Below, in pieces: positions 45,795 through 57,656 of a stretch of DNA of 64,000 bases. Position 1 is the first letter of the stretch, and every line of letters begins with the position of its first letter. This DNA comes from Akebia trifoliata (taxonomy: Eukaryota; Streptophyta; Magnoliopsida; Ranunculales; Lardizabalaceae). The position numbers and the translations under genes are program-made. The stretch is taken from the NCBI GenBank assembly GCA_017979445.1, contig CM030718.1:24237021-24301020 (forward strand), read 5' to 3'. The notes beneath the pieces are model-generated. The model was not told the origin of the DNA, did not search any database, and was given only the letters and a program-made list of their open reading frames with translations.

Positions 45795-48700
45795 ATGTCT
45801 CATAGTTTGAACAGTTCTGCTGTTTATAACTTGAACAATGCTGCTCAAAACAATGATACAAGTACTCTATATGGAGAACTTGAGAACGATCCTCATGTTC
45901 TCGATACGATAGAAAAAATTCCATTTTTGGATACTCCTTTACATATAGCTGCAAATCATGGGAAAATTGATTTTGCAGCCGAGATCATGATCATAAAGCC
46001 TTCTTTGGCTAGAAAATTGGACAAGAAGGGTTATAGCCCAATGCACTTGGCTGTGAGTGGGAGACACGAAAAGTTAGCTAGACGGCTATTACAGATGGAC
46101 TGTGAACTTGTACGTGTGAAGGGCTTTGGGGGCAAAACACCTTTCCATCTTGCGACCGAGTACAATATGAATCACTTGTTGGAAGATATGCTCCAATATT
46201 GCGGAGATTGTATCAAAGACTTGACAGTTCAGGGTCAGACTGCACTTCATCTTGCCGTGAAACATGACCAGTTGGAAGCTTTCTTAGTGTTGGTGAAATG
46301 GACCACTATATCAAACGAGTGGGAAATCTTATTTGTGAAAGATGATGAAGGCTATCCTGTTTTGCACAATGCAATCCTTTTAAAACGATTACAGGCAAGG
46401 CCTATCCTTCATTATATTATCATCATAGACAATTATTTTAATTTAGGATTCATGGAGATGTTATATCCTTTGCAAACATGTAGTTTCATATTTACCATGA
46501 AAAACATTTCCTACATTGTCTTTTAATACAGAAAGAAAGGATTCTATGATAATTATACAACGTCATATTTTGTAAATAACTTGAGGCTTTGCATTATTTA
46601 CCAAAGGACTTTTCTAACCTCAAACTTCGTTAAGTGCACATCATCATACATGTGATTGAGATGGGAGGAAGAAAACAAGTTCCCTAGGGATCAATACATG
46701 TCTCCCGATGATTTGTTTCTTTCATGCATCCCTAAGATCCCATGCACCTTGACCATAGCTTCAGAGTGACAACCTTGATCGAATGTGTAGGATAGGTGGG
46801 GGAGGGTCATGACACCAACGACCAATCCTGAATAGGAACGGTGTTTAAGGTGTTTTAAACTCCTACTAAAGAATGCCACATACACCATTCCCATTTTATA
46901 GGAACGAGACATCGTAATGGATCCCAAGTCAATATTAAAGAATTGTGATAATTTGACGCTCCTTTTTCTTACGTTCTTTGTATGCTCACTTCACGGAACC
47001 GTAGATCCATTGCTTCGGGATACACAAGTACAAATATATATGGTTTTGTACAGTTATGTGAAGGGAGTGGACAAAGATCGCACCATAAAGGAATGTCGGA
47101 TCATCATGACTCTAAAAAAAATTTGTGAAGGATGTTAGTTTCCCAAGAAGTCTTAGATGTTTACCATTTTTTTGGCAACTAAAACTTTATATCTGACATG
47201 AGTGGTGATAATATGACTCCCCTATGTGGCATACTCAATCGACTCCCCTGACATGGGGTGTGCCAGAACCAGACTCTATGGCTCGGGATACACAACCACA
47301 CATCCTCATAAATCAGTGTAGTTGTGTATCCCAATGAAAGGAAATCTATGGTTCTGGCACACCTTACATCAAGGGAATCGATTGAGTAAGCCACATGGGG
47401 GAGTCAGATTATCACGACTCATCTGACAATCAATCTTACACACTCTTAATTTAAGCCACTGAACCATGAATATTTGTTCTAACCTTTGGAGTGAATCAAA
47501 GGAAACCTAAAAAATGTCATAGGTGATCTAGCCAATTACCCTTATCATCATTCGCTTAGAACCTTCCTCAAACGTGTTCATGAGTGGCCAATAAGGTTGA
47601 TATGAAAAATTCTTAAGTTTTAACTTGACCAAACCCTAGACCAAACCATTCAAGAATTAAGGGGTAAATTCGACGGACCTTGGCAACGAATTTACCCCTT
47701 TTACACGTAGTGTAAATTGGTTAAAGTTTGTGAGTGTTGATATATACACAACTTGGGTTCAAAATCTGCCTTCACGCAGTATTAATGACCAGCAAATACT
47801 AATTCCCTTGCTTATCATTAAAAAAAAAAAATTCAACATTTCCATCCATCTCTAAATTCTAAAATTTTGATTCTTCGAAGATTGTTAATTCATTTTGATG
47901 ATAAATCTACAGATGATACAGAAATTGCTCAAGCTTTACAATCATTTTGGGTGGAAGGTGGGAGTGAGCCAAATTAATGGAAAGGATCAGACAGCGCTAG
48001 ATATCATAATTGATATTCGAAACCGACCCAATTATACAAACCCCGACAAAATCATCTTTGGCTTAATTGAGAAGACCCTTCGCCATGCAGGAGCCATGAC
48101 AGCAAAAGATCTAGAACTTGGTCTTACTTCTTTACTTGCATCTCCATTGAGGTTGATCAAATTCTTCTCAATGTTTGTTTTGGTTCGAAATATTCAAAGC
48201 GAATATCGTGATCCATTACTAGTGGTGGCCGGCCTCATTATAACAGCAACATTCCAAATAGGAGTGAACCCACCTGGTGGTTTATGGCAGGAGAGCTCGG
48301 ACCCAAACCCAAACCCAAACCTAAACCCATTTGAACCCAAACATACTCCTGGAACACCAATTATGGCTGCAACTGCACCTTTTAAATTCTGTTTTCTCAT
48401 ATTATTAAACACCATAGGATTTTTAATGTCGTTTTACGTGATTAATGAGCTCACAAGAGGAATCCCACTCGGCTATTTGCTTCAATTAGCCTTGTTCTTT
48501 TTATACATCTGTTACGTTTTTTCAATTATATGGATCACAGCGAATACTGGCGTCATGGTGCCCCTTATAGTGATTATGGCTGTAGGTACTACGCTTCTTT
48601 CGGTGATAATCTTTCTAAGAGCTTGGTTTCATAGACAGGTTGGAAATGTAGTTGGAAAAAAAAATGACACAAAACTTGAGGCACAAGTATTCGAAAATAT

Positions 48701-48821
48701 TATGAGAAAACCCAAAGATCAGACGAGCCATGAGGGAGGAAATTTCCTACAACCAATATGGAAAAAAATTAAAATTAAGGGAAAACCCGAAAAGCTGCCC
48801 TCAACTCAAGTTCGTGCTTGA
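45795..48821 (+). CDS. Ankyrin-repeat/PGG-domain membrane protein (BDA1/ACD6-like), copy B
   Basis: Paralogue of the gene at 29540. Exons 45795-46394 and 47913-48821 give 502 aa. The start MSHSLNSSAVYNLNNAAQNN aligns with copy A with one extra residue. Ankyrin cores TPLHIAA, SPMHLAV, TPFHLAT, TALHLAV and PVLHNAI are followed by QTALDII, the NPPGGLW signature and four hydrophobic segments. The intron junction KRLQ|MIQKLL is phase 0 with donor ACAG|GCAAGG and acceptor TCTACAG. There is no in-frame GT alternative at the donor here, which strengthens the GC-AG reading in both genes. The acidic linker after PGG is one Asn-Leu unit shorter than in copy A. The reading frame is intact and it is probably expressed; role inferred only from family. 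Confidence 0.88.
46940..47112. mobile_element. Mutator-like MITE in the intron of ankyrin gene B
   Basis: Starts GAATTGTGATAATTTGAC and ends GTCGGATCATCATGACTC; the centre has GCTTCGGGATACACAAG. Shared with copy A (31314-31479). Target duplication no longer readable. Confidence 0.65.
47200..47420. mobile_element. Mutator-like MITE, GAGTCGTGAT family, in the intron of ankyrin gene B
   Basis: Starts GAGTGGTGATAATATGAC and ends GTCAGATTATCACGACTC. Flanks ATCTGACAT (47191-47199) and ATCTGACAA (47421-47429) match at 8 of 9. Orthologous to the insertion at 31571 in copy A. Confidence 0.88.
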
Positions 48822-49820
48822 GAAGTATGAAGAAGACACAAATGTAAGCAAGATCCTAGGTGCCAAGGTATAGGATTTGTGATCTTTTCTTTTCTTTTTT
48901 CCTTTTTCTGAAACTATATTTGTTTAAAGCAAGGTGTTTCAGTGACTCTTGCAAGTTTATGTCATGGGTAATGATTTGTGTGTGATCCAGTGTTTTATTG
49001 ATGTTATTTGCTAGTCATTGATGTAACGTGAATTTCAATATATTATATAAATGTGGTGTTTCTTCAAAGTTGATATGTAATCCATTTGTTATTTAAGAGT
49101 AGGAATAAATTACCTAGGTTATTACTTGGATACTACTTATAATCCATTCTCCATATCTAATTAATAAGTAATTGGATTCCAAAATTTTAAGACATGGCTT
49201 CACAACGAGGACAATCGTCGTATTTCAATTGCATCTATAAATAAAATAACGAAGGATATTTTGGCTTTTGCAAAGGGGCCTAAGGTAGAAAGTTTGTTTT
49301 AGTTCATGCAGAGTGTTGTTCTAAATGTATACCTGGGACGATGAGGCACAAACTAAGTTGTTCTCTTTAAGATGTTTCGCGCACTTGTAGTATTTTACAA
49401 ATTGCAGGTACAGAAAAAGAAATAGTACAAAACACAGGTCTCACCCCTATCTTTAAAAAAAGTGAATTTAAAATTAAACTAATCATTTTTCACCCACCAA
49501 TATGTGAGAAAAAAATACTGAAAAGATTTCTCTACTCATTTTCTTAATTTCATCATTTATTTTTCTTATATCACACATTAGGGGATGAGAAAGAGATAAC
49601 TAGAAAAGGGGACAGCTGATGAAATAATTTCTATTACATAAGTTGATTATTACATGAGTACTATTAGGAATTTAACAGAGAATGACATCAATCTTTATGA
49701 TCTAATGGGGCAAGAGAAGGAAAAAAAAAGGAGAGATATCATCTTCCCAACAATTATTTTATTATTCTTGAAATACTAGCAGAAAGAATCCTATAATTTT
49801 TAGAATATCCTATTATAATG

Positions 49821-50157
49821 GAACAGCCCCTCAAATCCAAAAGAGTAATAACAGTAAAAGGATTTAAGAAAAAATTGGAGGAAGAAGAAATCAACTAACC
49901 GTTAAGAGAACACTGCCAAGAAATTACAAGTTCAACAACACTAATTGCTATTTCCGTGCACAAGGATGAGATACTTTCACTATTTCCATGAAAAATTGGG
50001 CTACTATCTCAATCAAAGTACAATTGAAATTCTTTCTTATAAAACCTTAAAACGAGTTTGATATGAAATTATAGTTTGAATAGAGAAAAAATTTCCCTAA
50101 CAAAAATTTTACAAAATTATGAGAAAGTCACCTTGACAAAATGCAAGGTACAAACAT

Positions 50158-50204
<47 letters not shown>

Positions 50205-50604
50205 TGCAGAGCATAAATTTTATGAACTTCCAAAAATACAAAATTGAAAAAAGAGATTTTTTTTTCACTATTGGATTTAAATTTTAAATTTGGGAGTTCA
50301 GTAGCCGTGAATTTTCAAACTCAAGTTCTAGTCAAAAAAATGTTTTTTTTTTTTTTCATACCCAATTTAGACCACAAATCAAGATGATGGGGTATCATTT
50401 GGACCAACGTGATTGTCCACGGGCTCAAATGTGGACCTCGATCCATACATACATTATTAGACCTTTTGAATAAGAGTCAAGAAGATCTTTGAAAATTGAA
50501 CATTTCACATAGAAGATGTAAAATGGATATTGGGCATTCTACAAAAGCATTTCACAATTGATTTACCAAAGAATATGTTTTCAATTTTAAATCCAGTGGA
50601 ATGA
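49821..50604. other. Intergenic, with a (GA)n tract
   Basis: No gene seen. 50161-50200 is an uninterrupted GA microsatellite of about 40 bp. Confidence 0.6.
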
Positions 50605-50810
50605 TTTCATCTTCTAGAGGATTAGCTGAACTAATTCATTTTTTTGATAGACAAGTAATTGATGGAATTACGAATGGTGTTGGTGTTACCAGTTTTTTTG
50701 TAGGAGAAGGGATCAAATATGTAGGGGGCGGACGAATCTCTTCTTATCTCTTTTTTTATTTATTTTATGTATCAATCTTTTTAGTAATTTATTTTATACT
50801 ATCTTTTTAA
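50605..50810 (+). pseudogene. ndhF: ndhF 3' fragment (plastid NDH complex subunit) in nuclear DNA
   Basis: Translates [20 protein letters not shown], then [20 protein letters not shown] and [10 protein letters not shown], the very conserved C-terminal end of plastid NdhF, ending at a stop at 50808-50810. Only about 65 of roughly 740 codons are present and there is no promoter or start, so it cannot make the membrane subunit. The short frame starting at 50601 takes its first codons from outside the match. Confidence 0.9.
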
Positions 50811-50947
50811 TGGAAATCTATAAGAATATCTCTATATTTTTCCTTGTTTTTATTCAAATTAGTCAATTATTTATATTCAAGAAACGAAAAAAAATAGAAT
50901 TATATTATTAATATTAAATAAAAAAAAAAAATTCTATTATTTTTATT

Positions 50948-51265
50948 TTAATAGTCTCTTTTTAAAAAATGAAATAAATTACTTCCTTTTTCTAACTTTG
51001 AATTTTCTTGATTTCCATCAAGATAAGAATTTTCAGAAACTGGGCTATTTTTATAGCATGTCTCTTTAAAGTGAAAGTGGAATTCATCCTTTGTTTTTTC
51101 CTTTCCATTCACTCGGATCTCTTCCGTTTCATCTATTTTGTCCGGATCCTCCTTTTCTTCCGAACAAAGGGAAGGGGAAGGGTCTTTTTCGGTGGATCCT
51201 TCTTGTTCATGTTGAGTCCTCCTCATTTCGGAAGTTGTTTGTATTTCTACATATGTTTTTTTCCT
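50948..51265 (-). pseudogene. ycf1: ycf1 (Tic214) internal fragment in nuclear DNA
   Basis: The minus strand reads [20 protein letters not shown], then [35 protein letters not shown] and [13 protein letters not shown], typical of the variable acidic part of plastid Ycf1. The frame can be followed upstream of the Met at 51226 (VEIQTTSE), so that Met is internal, not a start. Less than 6% of the full gene is present. Non-functional here. Confidence 0.88.
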
Positions 51266-51349
51266 CGTTTGCCCACATTTATTCTCTCTACATGGTCCCT
51301 TGGTCTATCCATGGATATATTAGAATCAGATTGAAAAACAATGGAAGAA

Positions 51350-51593
51350 TACAATGTGAAAAAGACCTGTATTTGACAAACCAAGGCGTCGAATTTTCCA
51401 TTGTTGATTTTTTTTCTAACAAATCCAAACTGTCAAATCAATAGAGGATGGGAGAAATTTTATGGCTCTAAACCGTCAACTTTGGGAAACATAAAAGCTT
51501 TCAACGTCATGGATTGTCAAAATTCAGTTTCCACAATTTGTGGGTTTTGGCCCGTTTAATTTTCTTATCAAAATTTTTAATTTTCACATAGTG
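51350..51593. mobile_element. CACTA-like MITE, copy 2, with 3-bp duplication
   Basis: Left end TACAATGTGAAAAAGACC; right end TTTTCACATAGTG. Flanking triplet GAA on both sides (51347-51349 and 51594-51596), the duplication length of CACTA transposons. The interior GGATGGGAGAAATTTTATGG is shared with the copies at 37106 and 60133. Confidence 0.75.
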
Positions 51594-54500
51594 GAAGACT
51601 GTTGGATCTTGTGCTTTTGGACGGCCAAATCGAGTTTTAACCTTAAAATGTGCTTTATAGCTGTCTCACATGTTTGATTTATATATTTTCAAGTATTTGC
51701 AAATACCCCCCCTTGTTATTTCTTTACCCTAACATAATTTAACTTTTTCTCTTCACTTTTTCATTCAAAATTATCACCTTCTTCAATCTAGAGCTGCAAA
51801 CCCTAACATCCATTGAAGGAACCCTAATATTTGATTGCCATGACCCAAACATTCATTGAAGCACGTCTACCACAAAATGGAAAAAATATCATATTCGACG
51901 GCTAAAGGTCGTCAAAATTTTCATTGTTGTCCGTTGAGTTTTGATGCTTCTTTGTTGATGGCTTGAGAACAAATAAAATTACATTTTTTGTGTTAGCAAG
52001 TAAGTGTCGATCCACAAGAAAATGTGATTATCAACATAAACGAAACTTAACACGAAAAACAATCGCTTTTCAAAATCGATTTTTTTTATTTATGGAATGA
52101 ACTAAAAATTAAAATTGCAAAAATTAAATGTTAGTAAAAAAAAGTAAGTTAAATGTCTGGAGGAATCAATTATGCCATGAAACAAGTGAGTGATTAGCAT
52201 TAATATTTTTAATTTAATGTCCATTTTGTCACTTAGATTAAGATAAAATAAATGATCTTATTCCAGAAAATAGTTCTTTAAGTCCAAAAGTTTGATTGTC
52301 CATTTTGTTACTTAGATTAAGATAAAATAAACGATCATTTTGCCTGTGCTTATGATCTTTCATCACTTCGGGCATCAATTATACTGAGACATAATCCAAT
52401 GATGAAAGATCATGATTTCTCATGGAAGATAATGAAAAATACGTTAAATGAAATTATGATTCACGGTGTAAATAGAGTAAAACCTATTAATCTTTATGGT
52501 TTTTTTTTGGAACATAAATTACAATACTTAGTTAACCGCCACTCACGCACGGCTTCCTTAATTCCTTAGACGGGGAGAGTCTGACCGATAGTCATCACAA
52601 ATTCTACGTAAAAATTAAAAGAAAATAGAAAGAGATATAGAGATAGAAAATAGAAGTTCGATTGATCGTGAACTTGCTTTACAATCATCGAGAACCTTCC
52701 CTCTTCTTGCAACAAAATTAAAAGTAAGATTACAACAATTTTAGATAAAGATGGAAATGGTAAGGTGCCAAGGTCTTGAGGTGCAAATTCTAAGGTGTGA
52801 AATTAGGGAGTATTTATAGGAATTTGGTGGGAGCAAGGATGTGATGGGTTGAGATGGAATGCATAAAATGAGATGGAAAACACAAACATGCTTTAGTAGA
52901 AAATTGGTGGGATTTATCTTGATTTTGGTCAATTGGGCAAGACTTGGCTATTTAGGCTTTGATTTTTTTTTTTTTACCTTGGGCTTTTGGGTCCATTTGA
53001 ATGAATTTTGTTAAGAAACCCAGAGACTTAGATTTGGAGAAGCCCAAAGGCCTTAGTTTGGGTTAAATATTGTCTTTGACTTTGGTCTTATTTCTTTAAC
53101 CATAGTTTTTCACTCGTAAAAATCATGAATTCCTTACTTTCTTTCGTACTATTCCTTCCCTTTCTAATTATAATTTTGTCAAGATTAATGATAAGATCCC
53201 GTAAAACTACTTTTTAGGACCATAATTACACAAATATGATTAACACCTAATTTTAATTGTCTCAAATAACCATAAATTGCATTAATACGTAAAAGTATTA
53301 AAACTAATAGTTTTCTAACTATTTACGGGGTTAAAGAGCAAATTCGAATACAAAAAATTTTGTAATAATTTTTGCTACAATCTACGAGTCAAATGAGAGC
53401 AGCTAACTAAAACTCAGAGCCAAAGGTCACCACGTCACCACTCCGCAATAATCTCGAGGAATTTTGCCTCGAGATTCGAGCTGCAATTTCTAGACTATTC
53501 AGCTGTTGTAACTGAAGGCCCTTCTTGAATCGATTCAAACAAAAACCAGACCCAATAACCTGATTAGAAAACTATAAATTGAGGGGTTGTCCCAAAGGAA
53601 GAGGCCCCTCTTCTTCTTCCTAATTTCTTTGTAATTTTCTGATTTTTCCTTTGAGAGAAAGAATTCTAATAGAAGTGAGATCTCAAGAGTGTTTTTCTTT
53701 CATCTTTATTCTTTAAATTTCTTGATAACTCTATTGGAGGATCATCAAAAGGGAATCGAATTGCAATATAGACTCTTCTCATTCTCTTCTCTACCATGTT
53801 TATCTTATTTTACTATTGTTGTAATTTGTTTCTCGCGAAGATCGGCTAGACTCTCCTTAGAGAGGTCGATGATGCCAGAGCGAGTTCATCTTAATATTGT
53901 TGTTTCAATTTCATTATTTTTGCTTTAATTGTATTCTTATGAAGTCTCTTAAGGTGAGATCATCAAATTTGTATTTCAATTCTAACTTTGATGATTATTA
54001 CTTAGATGAGTTCAAGCTTAATCATACTTTGTGATAAATCTCAAATATAAGTTGGATAATCTCCTATAAGTTTATGATTCATAATTGCTATTTTCTTATT
54101 ACCTTCAAGTGATTAATCGATTTATCTTTCAATCCACGAACAACGATTTGTTACGTTGGATTGAATTAAAATGAAAATTATTCAGCATTAAGATGACTTG
54201 CAAATGCTAATTTTATCTCTCTAAGTCCTTCTTACATTGTTTTCAATCTCTATTGTTACTCTAATTTTAGTTTTTAATTCATTTCTTAATTGTAATTCTT
54301 CTAATCTATTTTAAAATTCTATTTTCAAAATTCTATTTTGGTTTCAATTCAAAGAAAAAAATTGAATTTCCATTGTCCCTGTGGAACGATCTTACTCCCA
54401 AAGTTTTATCTCATTATTTATTCAATCTTACATTTCTGCAAGCTAAATAGTTACTCGATCAATTAACACACGTAATCAAATATCTTACAAAATTGACAAA

Positions 54501-55744
54501 TTAAATATGTTGAGATAATTATGCACGTGACGACAATTATGTGTTAATTGACATAAATCTCGAAATACTAACTAGGCAGTCTATCAAATATATGATTGTT
54601 TAGGTCTCGAAAGATGTATTTTTCGACCCTAATCAATTGTTGATTTTTTTTACATGTTGAAATCGTCAAATTAATGGAGGATTGGATAAAATCGACGGTT
54701 CTAAGCTTTTTGAATTAGGGAACATAAAAAATTTCAATGATCATGAGTTGTTGAAATTCGATTTCTATAATTCGTGGTCTTTGGCCCGTCGAATTTTCTT
54801 GACAGATTTTCGAATTTTGACGTAGTGTGATTTGCACATTTTATACCTATCAAATTTTGATAGGTATAAAATGTTCCAAATTTTAAACCATTTCATGCTT
54901 ATGAGAGTGGATCATTTCAGATTTAGTAAACTTTGAGTAATATAACTACAAATTTCTACATTAAAGAGAAAAACATGTATGTTTTAGTTGATTTTTAATT
55001 CCTAGATTCCTTGGATGTAAAGTCTCATTATCTTCCTTTTTTCTTTTTCCTTTTTCTTCATACTTTTCAATTAATTGAAGTTGTTCTCATACTTTTGGCG
55101 ATGAAGAGGAAAAGGAAAAGTGCCAAAGTTAATGAAATTTGGCAAGGTTCATTACAAAAATAATTCTCTTTTTAGCCATGACAATTTTCTCCTTTTACCT
55201 GAGAAAGTGTTTTTTAGATGGTGTAGGTGTTTCCATATGACTTTATTGCCAAGTTCAAGAAATTCCCTCATTTGTAGATTGTTTCATATAGTAGATAAGA
55301 TAGGATCAAAACATACTTTTAAACCACAGAAATTTTCATTCCTTTTATCAATTATCCAAATGTTTTTTTCAATTCTCATTTGAAGTTGCAAAAGTTCATT
55401 AATTTCATGAAATCAGTCACCATTGATATTGCAATTATATTTTGGGAAAATTATAAATAAATAAACCCAAATAAAATAATAAATTCACTCACCATTAAAG
55501 TGTTAGTTTTTTTTTTAAATATATTTTTTAAAATAAAAATGCGACAGAATATTTTATTTTTTTAAATAAAAAACATCACTTGAAGTGTTGTTTTCTTCAT
55601 ATATACGTTGTCTGACCGTTATTAGCCATTGTGAAAAAAATGGCATTTAAAGTGTCGTATTTTGTATGTTTTTCAAATTTTCGACACTCTGTATATATAT
55701 ACATATATATACAATTCTTTTATAATATTTTATAATTTAATTAA
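51594..55744. other. Intergenic; eroded retroelement sequence and a CACTA-like fragment
   Basis: No gene recognised. 54640-54827 is a 5'-truncated CACTA-like MITE (ends TTTTGACGTAGTG). The words GTGTCGATCCACAAG (51995-52020 area) and TTGTCCCTGTGGAACGATC (about 54369) are typical of the border regions of plant LTR retrotransposons and lie in opposite sense, but no protease, RT or integrase motif could be read. 55550-55690 has AT-rich sequence with a CACTTGAAGTG palindrome. Confidence 0.45.
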
Positions 55745-57656
55745 TTGAAGATGTCTTCAAGAGTAATTATTTGTCGATATGGAGGTTACGTTAAAAATAT
55801 CACGTATATGGTAAAAATATGTGACTTTTATCGACTTCATCACAAATTACATATTTTGAATTATAAATTCTTATTTTTTCAATTTGTTATATTCGACTAT
55901 AACTTTCAATAAGGTCAATTCTAAATTTAAATAATGAAAATTTTTTAATTGATATTTTTGACCAAGGAACTTGGGAATATACATTAAATAATGATCAAAA
56001 TTCCTAAAATATAATTATTTTTATAATATGACATGAAAATATTGAAACGTATCAATCAAATTCTGATCAAGGTGGCCTAGCTCATCGAGTCAATATGTAA
56101 ATACTAATATCGACTATAATGTTGCGTATGGTTCAATTGAACCTAATGTTGTAAAAAAAAATTATTTCAATAGTAATGTAGATGCATTTGTTGATAATAA
56201 TTTAAGTTCATCGTCCAACGATGATGAAAATATATTCAAGTAGTAATTGCATATATGATAAATTTTTAACTCGCGTAAAGAATAATTAATTTTATTCTCT
56301 CAAATACATAGTAGTTGATATTAGAGATGAATATAATGTATATATCACATATATAAAAGTTTTGAAAAAAAAATAAAAAAATTCAATTGTGAAATACATG
56401 ATTATAAAGTTGAGACATATAAACATATTGAATATTTTTGTCAAACCATTTTAGAAACAAATCTGAAAAGCTTTTATTTTCTTAAAATTAATCTAAATAG
56501 TAATTTTCAACGTATTTTTATTTTCTTTAAAACAGGTATAGATGATTTAAAAAATAAAAGTTCACATATTATATAATTGGATGATACTTTCTTAAAAGAT
56601 AAATATCAAGACATACTACTGACTACAATTACTTACACCCCAATTTTGGTATTTTTTCACATACATATTCAATAGTTAACAAGAAAATAATGATACTTAA
56701 AAATATTTTTTAAAATTATTTTGAAATTTCACTTAAACCTTGTGATTTTAACAAAGTTCATTTATTTCTGAAAACAAAAAAGAATAAAATTTATAATTGA
56801 TAAATATTTTCTTTCATCATGTCATTTTTTGTATTTAACATTTTCAATTAATTTAAAAAGAATTTATAAATCAAATTTATTTTGTAAATTTTTAGAAAAT
56901 GTATCTAAAGCTTACACTAAAATTGATTGTAAAATAAAATTATAATTAATTAAGAGAGAAAATATCGAAATATATCAAAAAATTATATCATAGGAAGATC
57001 CAACATATGCATTCGTTCATTAGACAGTACGTTTTTCCCTCATTCTTTATTTTAGAATAATAAAATCAAATATAAATAAAAGCTTAAATTTATGGATAAT
57101 GAAATTACATATGAAACTAATAACTGAATTATTAAAAAATATTAGGTGTAAAATAATTGAATTAAATAATATATGTAGATTAAAGAGTCTTACTTGAGAT
57201 TCTCAATTAATTCCAAGAATTGAAAATAAAATTCTAAAAAGAATATAAAAAGTTAATAGTTATGAACTTTTAACTATTAATGATATGAGATTTGAGGTAC
57301 ATGATCGTGCAAAATAAAAAATGCACGTAGTTTAAATGGATCATAGATATTGTACGTGTGGAAAAGTGGCTCCAAACACTTATTCCATGCCAACATGTAA
57401 TTAAAACATGTGATATTGAAAAATGTGATAAGTATTATTTTTTCCAACGAATTCATTGTTAGTGTTATATAACTTCTATCAAAAGTATTCTAGTCTATAT
57501 GAGTTAAAAATCCTTTGGAATGAGAAGAAATTTTTTTTACAATCAATAACTCGTAGTCGACCTGATCGTCCAAAGATCAATAAAAGAAAGATCAACATTC
57601 AAGATGTGCAACCATTAAATTGTAACCGTTGTGAAAATATTAGATACAATCGATAA
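55745..57656 (+). pseudogene. Decayed Mutator-like (MULE) transposase
   Basis: Reading across frames gives the expected MULE order. An N-terminal start MSSRVIICRYGGYVKN (55751) is followed by an acidic Ser/Asp/Asn-rich stretch. LDDTFLKDKYQDILLTT (about 56578) corresponds to the DGTxLKGKYxGxLLTA segment around the first catalytic Asp. A SWIM zinc-binding motif is split by a frameshift (CTCGKVA near 57353, then IPCQHVIKTCD near 57382). The basic tail has RPDRPKINKRK and a degenerate zinc knuckle CNRCENIRYNR ending at 57656. Many stops and frameshifts occur, so it is inactive. Termini of the parent element were not found. Confidence 0.72.

Larger units (their letters stand above)
45165..49820. 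repeat. Segmental duplication, copy B (ankyrin gene block)
   Basis: Collinear partner of 28930-34180 in the same orientation, about 16 kb downstream. Shared features include the TATA box, exon layout, intron MITEs and 3' flank. Copy B lacks the 30220-30795 insertion. Confidence 0.88.
50605..51270. other. Nuclear plastid DNA insertion (NUPT), ndhF-ycf1 region
   Basis: A 3' ndhF fragment on + and an internal ycf1 fragment on - face each other. This is the convergent arrangement at the plastid small-single-copy/inverted-repeat border. The flanks are ordinary nuclear repeats, and both genes are cut off, so this is an insertion rather than plastid sequence. Edges are approximate. Confidence 0.85.

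Noticed and set aside
50601..50810. Functional small nuclear gene
   Set aside because: The peptide is the C-terminus of plastid NdhF without start region or targeting sequence; it is an organelle DNA insertion.
51950..54600. Complete LTR retrotransposon
   Set aside because: Some border-like words occur, but there are no matching long terminal repeats and no gag, protease, RT or integrase motifs.
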